Positions 7,275 through 10,373 of a stretch of 10,373 nucleotides of DNA are shown piece after piece. The notes under the pieces are model-generated. The model ran no database searches and was not told the origin of the DNA. It saw only the letters and a list, made by a program, of their open reading frames with translations. The DNA is taken from NCBI GenBank assembly GCA_003694875.1, contig RFJN01000393.1, positions 1 through 10,373 on the forward strand. Reading direction: 5' to 3'. This DNA comes from Planctomycetota bacterium. Its GTDB lineage: Bacteria; Planctomycetota; J058; J103. Each line of letters opens with the position of its first letter. The stretch's first letter is position 1. A program made the translations under genes and the position numbers.

Positions 7275-7811
7275 ATGGATCCGATCGCGGCCAAGGGACT
7301 CGGCGGGCTGTCGAATCTCGGCAGCGAACTCGGCAAGGTCGCCGGACGCAGCACCGGCGCTCCGGGCAAGTTCGAGGCGCTGCGCACCGCCAAGCTCGGG
7401 CAGAAGAAGATCGACCCGGTCCAGACCGCGCGCAACTTCCTGCAGACCGGCAACGTCGAGGGGCCGCAGCAGACCACCATGGCGCAGCGGGTGGCGGCGC
7501 GCGACGGGATCGCGTTCCGTCCGGTCATGGGGCTCGACGGCGCGCAGAAGGCCGAGGTGTGGTCGCCCAACCGGGTGCAGGGCGCGAGCGGCAGCGACCG
7601 GATCGCGAGCGCGATCACCGATCTCAACACCGGCCAGGAGCGGCTCGAGCAGATCATCCAGGAGCTGCGCAGCGGCAAGCAGTTCTCCACCCAGGAGCTG
7701 CTCGGGCTGCAGGCGGAGGTGAACCTGCTCAGCGAGCAGATCCAGATGTCGACCAAGCTCGTCGACTCCGCCATGCAGAGCATCAAGCAGGTCATGCAGC
7801 AGCAGGGCTGA
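7275..7811 (+). CDS. sctI: T3SS inner-rod protein, SctI/YscI-like
   Basis: 178 residues; GAGGAGAG lies six bases before the ATG, and there is no signal peptide. The C-terminal 70 residues (109-178) are helical. They carry the pattern of the rod family: a helix (ITDLNTGQERLEQIIQEL), a turn with SGKQFSTQELL, then LGLQAEVNLLSEQIQMSTK and SAMQSIKQVM to the end. This matches the LQ..V...S...E..SK....SIK layout of SctI proteins, which polymerise through this terminal helix beneath the needle. The N-terminal 100 residues are low-complexity and unrecognised, and the protein is longer than YscI (115 residues). In most T3SS loci sctI directly precedes sctJ. Here sctJ is also the next T3SS gene, but separated by about 1.8 kb. 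Confident as a T3SS structural protein, fairly confident as SctI. Confidence 0.8.
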   Translation: MDPIAAKGLGGLSNLGSELGKVAGRSTGAPGKFEALRTAKLGQKKIDPVQTARNFLQTGNVEGPQQTTMAQRVAARDGIAFRPVMGLDGAQKAEVWSPNRVQGASGSDRIASAITDLNTGQERLEQIIQELRSGKQFSTQELLGLQAEVNLLSEQIQMSTKLVDSAMQSIKQVMQQQG

Positions 7812-8286
7812 CGCTCCGCTGCGCGGCGCTTTTCGGCGTGCGAGCGAATTGGACATTGAGCAGGTGGTGCAGCAGCAGGACCGAGACCGCGACGTCGCGG
7901 GCGGGCGGCGAGACCGGCGCGCGAGATCGCTCCGTTGACGCTTTGCCAGCAGCGGTCGGTATCGGGCAGCGCCGACTCCGCGCTGCGTCGCCCGGCTCGA
8001 TCATCTCCCTTGGCTCTCGGTGACGCATGGTGAGCAAGCGACCGAGCGCCAGCAGACGATCGCGGTCGAACGCGCCGAGATTCGTCTGCGCGGCGTGCCT
8101 GGCGTCGCGCGAGCGCCAAGGTCTTTCCGGTTGGGGCGCGATCCAAAACCTCCCAAGCCGCTGTAGCGAGCGCCAACCGAAACGACACGGACGCCGGGCT
8201 GGAGTCCTGGAAGCCGGGGATTGCACGGATTGCTGCCGTGCGCTGGTCGCCGCGTTGGCTGCCTTCGAGCCTCCTGCCGGGTAGTA

Positions 8287-8299
8287 GTTGCCGCCGGCA
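8287..8299. repeat. Left copy of 13-bp direct repeat flanking the PEP-CTERM gene
   Basis: GTTGCCGCCGGCA recurs exactly, in the same orientation, at 9365-9377, just after the PEP-CTERM gene. The two copies bracket the gene and its promoter. This could be an insertion or recombination scar, a shared protein-binding site, or chance in GC-rich DNA. Confidence 0.55.
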
Positions 8300-8317
8300 A
8301 ACTGGGTAGTCTATATT
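8288..8317 (+). promoter_or_regulatory. Putative promoter with overlapping palindromic operator for the PEP-CTERM gene
   Basis: TTGCCG (8288-8293) lies 18 bases before TATATT (8312-8317), giving a plausible sigma-70 promoter about 50 bases before the ATG at 8367. The -35 box is also the left arm of an inverted repeat, TTGCCG-C-CGGCAA (8288-8300). A regulator bound there would cover the -35 region, so this may be an operator. Promoter more likely than operator. Confidence 0.5.
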
Positions 8318-8366
8318 TGCTTGGTCGACGGAAAAGTGACTGTCGATACACTTGTCGAGGGACGCC

Positions 8367-9344
8367 ATGGGGGCAACAGCAAGACGGGGATCGGTTTGGG
8401 CGAGGGCTGCGGTGTTCTGTCTGACGCTGGCGGCATGGTGGGGGCTGCCGCCCAGGGCCGCTGCTGCGCCCATCGCACTTGACAGGCCCATGTACTACGT
8501 GGACGCCGCCACAAGCTCGGCCGGCTCGGCGAAGGTGTACCGGATCACGGGCCTCGACCCCACCACGCAGGTCGCGGTCGTAGAGCAGATCGCCTCGCTG
8601 CCGGGCTCCGGTGCGGGCTTCGGTGGACTCGTCTATACAGCCATGATTTCGTCGTACGAACCCGACCGGCTGTACGTGGTGGAGGCTGGGGCCTATCGGC
8701 TGGGGTATTACGACCTCACTACGGGCGGCTTCACCGTGGTCGGTACCGTTCCCGTCGACTTGGGCGGCAACTTCTCGGCGGTGGGAGGCGATTTCTCCCC
8801 CTCCGGAGGGATGTACGTCGCGAGTGCCGCCGGCAACAAGATACGACGCCTCGATCCGCATACGGTCGTCGGGGGGGTCGTGCAGACCCAATGGTTCATG
8901 AACGCGGGCCTCGACGTCAACGGCTTCGACATCGCCTTCGACACCAACGGAGATCTTCTGCTCGGTCGCAATAGCGGCTCTCCTGCTGCAACTTACTACC
9001 GCTACGATACTCTGCCCACCGCAAGCGGTCAGACGGGCTCTCCCACGCTTCTGCGAACCGGTGGTTCGAGCCACTCGGGTCTCGCCGTCGCCACATGGAA
9101 CGGGAGCAAGTATGTCTTCGCGTCGCGGGCAGCGAAGCTCGACGTCTATCCCTACGTAAGCGGCGGCACGATGGGAGCCCCAACGCTCTATAGCTGGCAG
9201 CTTGCCGACGGAACCCCCGTCACCATGGGGTCGGGTGACCTCGCGGGCGTGCTCCTGGATGTTGCGGTTCCCGAGCCCGGTGTACTCGGTCTTTTCGGCG
9301 CTCTCATGCTGGCTCTCGCCGTGCGGATGCGGGCTGCGGGCTGA
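8367..9344 (+). CDS. PEP-CTERM-sorted exported surface protein, beta-propeller-like
   Basis: 325 residues; the ATG at 8367 follows GAGGGA by four bases and is preferred over the in-frame TTG at 8352. A signal peptide is clear: ATARRGSVWAR, a hydrophobic core to about residue 30, and a cleavage site near AAAAP (about 36-40). The mature part has repeated Tyr/Gly-rich beta segments (YVDAATSSAGSAKVYRITGL; GGMYVASAAGNKIRRLD; IAFDTNGDLLLGR) like beta-propeller or YVTN-type proteins. The C-terminus is a textbook PEP-CTERM signal: VPEPG at 301-305, a hydrophobic helix, then Arg-Met-Arg near the end. In this system an exosortase cleaves at the motif and the protein is passed to the outer surface or matrix. 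No exosortase is present here. Its codons use noticeably more A/T at third positions than the T3SS genes, and it has its own promoter. It looks like an unrelated gene placed between sctI and sctJ. Confidence 0.92.
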   Translation: MGATARRGSVWARAAVFCLTLAAWWGLPPRAAAAPIALDRPMYYVDAATSSAGSAKVYRITGLDPTTQVAVVEQIASLPGSGAGFGGLVYTAMISSYEPDRLYVVEAGAYRLGYYDLTTGGFTVVGTVPVDLGGNFSAVGGDFSPSGGMYVASAAGNKIRRLDPHTVVGGVVQTQWFMNAGLDVNGFDIAFDTNGDLLLGRNSGSPAATYYRYDTLPTASGQTGSPTLLRTGGSSHSGLAVATWNGSKYVFASRAAKLDVYPYVSGGTMGAPTLYSWQLADGTPVTMGSGDLAGVLLDVAVPEPGVLGLFGALMLALAVRMRAAG

Positions 9345-9364
9345 CGGTCTGTCTGCGCAACGGG

Positions 9365-9377
9365 GTTGCCGCCGGCA
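9365..9377. repeat. Right copy of 13-bp direct repeat flanking the PEP-CTERM gene
   Basis: GTTGCCGCCGGCA is identical to 8287-8299 and starts 20 bases after the PEP-CTERM stop codon. The match does not extend beyond 13 bases on either side. Confidence 0.55.
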
Positions 9378-9391
9378 CATTTGCCCCCTCC

Positions 9392-9424
9392 CGCCTCCTC
9401 GACTTCGCCTCGGCGGCGGAGGCG
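9392..9424 (+). terminator. Possible hairpin after the PEP-CTERM gene
   Basis: CGCCTCC (9392-9398) pairs with GGAGGCG (9418-9424) around a 19-base GC-rich loop, 47 bases after the stop codon. No T-tract follows, so it is at best an imperfect terminator or an mRNA-stabilising stem. Confidence 0.3.
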
Positions 9425-9473
9425 AGACACGCTCTGTGCCGCCCCGGGCGCACCTTCGTGTTCGCTCCCCCTG

Positions 9474-9508
9474 CCCCGCTGGCCGGCGGCGGGGGGCGCG
9501 GGTACAGT
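9474..9508 (+). promoter_or_regulatory. GC hairpin and weak promoter upstream of sctJ
   Basis: CCCCGC (9474-9479) pairs with GCGGGG (9489-9494), and a TACAGT hexamer (9503-9508) follows directly, 70 bases before the sctJ start. The hexamer is a reasonable -10, but TGGCCG at the -35 position is poor. With the T3SS operon split by the PEP-CTERM gene, sctJ would need its own promoter, and this is the best candidate I can see. Confidence 0.35.
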
Positions 9509-9578
9509 GAGGGCGCCGGGCCGGGGGCGCGGAGTCCCCTGCAGGCAGCCACGGCGAGGACGAGGAGCGAGAGCGAAC

Positions 9579-10373
9579 GTGGGAGCTGGCAACGGGAGGC
9601 GACGCTGGGGCGCGGTGGTGGCGCTCGTGTGCGTGCTCGGGATCGCCGGGTGCAAGAAGGACGTGCTGCACGGGCTCGACGAGGTCGAGGCCAACCGCGT
9701 GATCGTGGTGCTCGCCAAGCACGGAATCACCGCCGACAAGGAGCCGGACACCGCCGGTGACGAGGGGCCGCGCTACAAGATCGTCACCGACGAGAAGGAC
9801 GCGGTGCGCGCCTCCGAGATCCTGCTCGAACTCGGGCTGCCGCGAAAGAAGAAGAAGGGGCTCGCCGACGTCTACGCCACCCCCAGCATGATCCCCACCG
9901 ACATGGAGGAGAAGGCGCGCAACCTGCTCGCGCTGCAGGGCGAGCTCGCCTCCACCCTCGAGGCGATCGACGGGGTGGTCGACGCGCGCGTGCACCTCGT
10001 GCTGCCCGAACTCGGGCTGCTCGGCGATCGCGGACCCGAGCGCGGCGGGCAGGCGAGTGTGCTCGTCAAGCACGAGGTCGTCAAGCGCCCGGGCGGCGAG
10101 CTCAGCGAGCGCGAGCAGCTCGAGAAGTACCGCGGCATGCTGATCTCGCTGCAGGGCGATCTGCGCGAGGTGCGCAAGGCGCTGCGCGAGGAGCTGCCCG
10201 CGATCAACAAGCAGCAGATCGGCGCGATCAACGCGATCGACGTCTACCTCGACAAGCACCGCGACGACCGCGAGGCGCGCAGCGCCCTCGCCGCGCTCGC
10301 CTCGCTCAAGCAACTCACCACCCGCATGCGCGACCGGCTCGCGTACCTCGCCGCGCTGCCCAAGATCAAGGAC
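9579..10373 (+). CDS. sctJ: T3SS inner-membrane ring lipoprotein SctJ (YscJ/PrgK/EscJ family), 3' end missing
   Basis: 265 residues are visible and the frame is open at the window end. The GTG at 9579 follows GAGGAG (9562-9567) and gives a perfect lipoprotein signal: NGRRRW, a hydrophobic core, then the lipobox GIAGC with Cys25 as the lipidation site. Residues 28-90 are the first ring-building domain (EANRVIVVLAKHGITADKEP, close to the YscJ consensus). A linker (GLADVYATPSMIPTDMEEKA) leads to the second domain, starting with IDGVVDARVHLVLPE (130-144) and ASVLVKH (159-165), both family signatures. SctJ makes the 24-subunit inner-membrane ring of the basal body, anchored by the lipid and usually by a C-terminal transmembrane helix that lies outside this window. 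Oddly, the helix and strand that normally follow VLVKH within about 15 residues are not reached by residue 265; a charged helical stretch occupies 174-265. The injectisome assignment (not flagellar FliF) is supported by the lipobox and the SctI-like gene upstream. Confidence 0.96.
   Translation, partial: MGAGNGRRRWGAVVALVCVLGIAGCKKDVLHGLDEVEANRVIVVLAKHGITADKEPDTAGDEGPRYKIVTDEKDAVRASEILLELGLPRKKKKGLADVYATPSMIPTDMEEKARNLLALQGELASTLEAIDGVVDARVHLVLPELGLLGDRGPERGGQASVLVKHEVVKRPGGELSEREQLEKYRGMLISLQGDLREVRKALREELPAINKQQIGAINAIDVYLDKHRDDREARSALAALASLKQLTTRMRDRLAYLAALPKIKD

Larger units (their letters stand above)
7812..8366. other. Non-coding interval between sctI and the PEP-CTERM gene
   Basis: Apart from the promoter and palindrome near its end, this 555-base stretch shows no convincing gene. 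The available frames lack a Shine-Dalgarno site, consistent codon bias or family motifs. The sequence is less uniformly GC-rich than its neighbours. Just after sctI, CCGC-TGC-GCGG is followed by CGCTTTT (7816-7833), a short terminator-like stem too weak to call. A minus-strand frame near 7940-8100 has fairly ordinary protein composition and could be the remnant of a lost gene, but I cannot identify it. Confidence 0.6.

Noticed and set aside
7816..7833. CCGC-TGC-GCGG stem followed by TTTT after sctI
   Set aside because: Only four base pairs and separated from the short T-run; too weak to call a terminator.
7792..8226. Minus-strand frame that could be a gene remnant
   Set aside because: Part of it has ordinary protein-like composition, but it runs into the end of sctI, has no good start and matches no family I recognise.
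8027..8284. Small + strand open frame with several cysteines (85 codons)
   Set aside because: No Shine-Dalgarno site, erratic codon use and no recognisable pattern; treated as non-coding.
8001..10313. Long minus-strand open frame across the PEP-CTERM gene and sctJ
   Set aside because: It overlaps two confident + strand genes, has no family motifs and no ribosome binding site.
9579..10373. Flagellar FliF instead of SctJ
   Set aside because: The protein begins with a lipoprotein signal and matches YscJ signatures (ADKEP, VHLVLPE, SVLVKH), and its neighbours are injectisome-like.

Overview
The window is very GC-rich bacterial DNA, and every convincing gene lies on the + strand. It holds part of a non-flagellar type III secretion system (T3SS, injectisome) locus. 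The anchor is the 3'-terminal gene, an unmistakable SctJ/YscJ inner-membrane-ring lipoprotein that runs off the window. The organism is Gram-negative: it has a lipobox lipoprotein, T3SS parts and a PEP-CTERM surface protein. The GC content, a kinase fused to a SUMF1 (formylglycine-generating-enzyme-like) domain, LamG-like folds and PEP-CTERM together suggest Planctomycetota or a Myxococcota-type lineage. I cannot fix the phylum from sequence alone.

Layout: (1) 93-1946 encodes an exported protein with a peptidase-MA-like scaffold, no HExxH motif, and LamG-like beta segments. (2) 1951-5682, four bases downstream, encodes a 1243-residue membrane protein with an N-terminal helical domain, a CxxC zinc ribbon, a protein kinase fold that lacks several catalytic residues, one transmembrane helix, a long helical stalk and a C-terminal SUMF1 domain without the copper cysteines. 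(3) Four small genes follow, most with strong Shine-Dalgarno sites: a helical-hairpin protein (5746-6111), a Gly/Ser/Asn-rich protein whose C-terminus resembles T3SS needle subunits (6303-6755), a TPR protein (6793-7215) and a SctI-like inner-rod protein (7275-7811). (4) An interruption of about 1.8 kb (7812-9578) carries a PEP-CTERM surface protein with its own promoter and palindrome, bracketed by a 13-bp direct repeat. (5) sctJ starts at 9579 and is incomplete.

The order helical hairpin, needle-like, TPR, rod, ring matches yscE-F-G-(H)-I-J of Yersinia-type clusters. This synteny is the main support for the less similar small genes. In that model the SctE/SctG-like pair would chaperone the needle subunit, SctI would form the inner rod, and SctJ would form the basal-body ring. 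The pseudokinase-SUMF1 protein and its LamG/peptidase-like partner would be lineage-specific accessory parts in the envelope.

The most notable observations are the doubly degenerate kinase/SUMF1 fusion beside the T3SS genes, a long helical insertion in the second ring-building domain of SctJ, an oversized needle candidate, and the PEP-CTERM cassette splitting sctI from sctJ. No RNA genes, CRISPR arrays or intact insertion sequences were seen.
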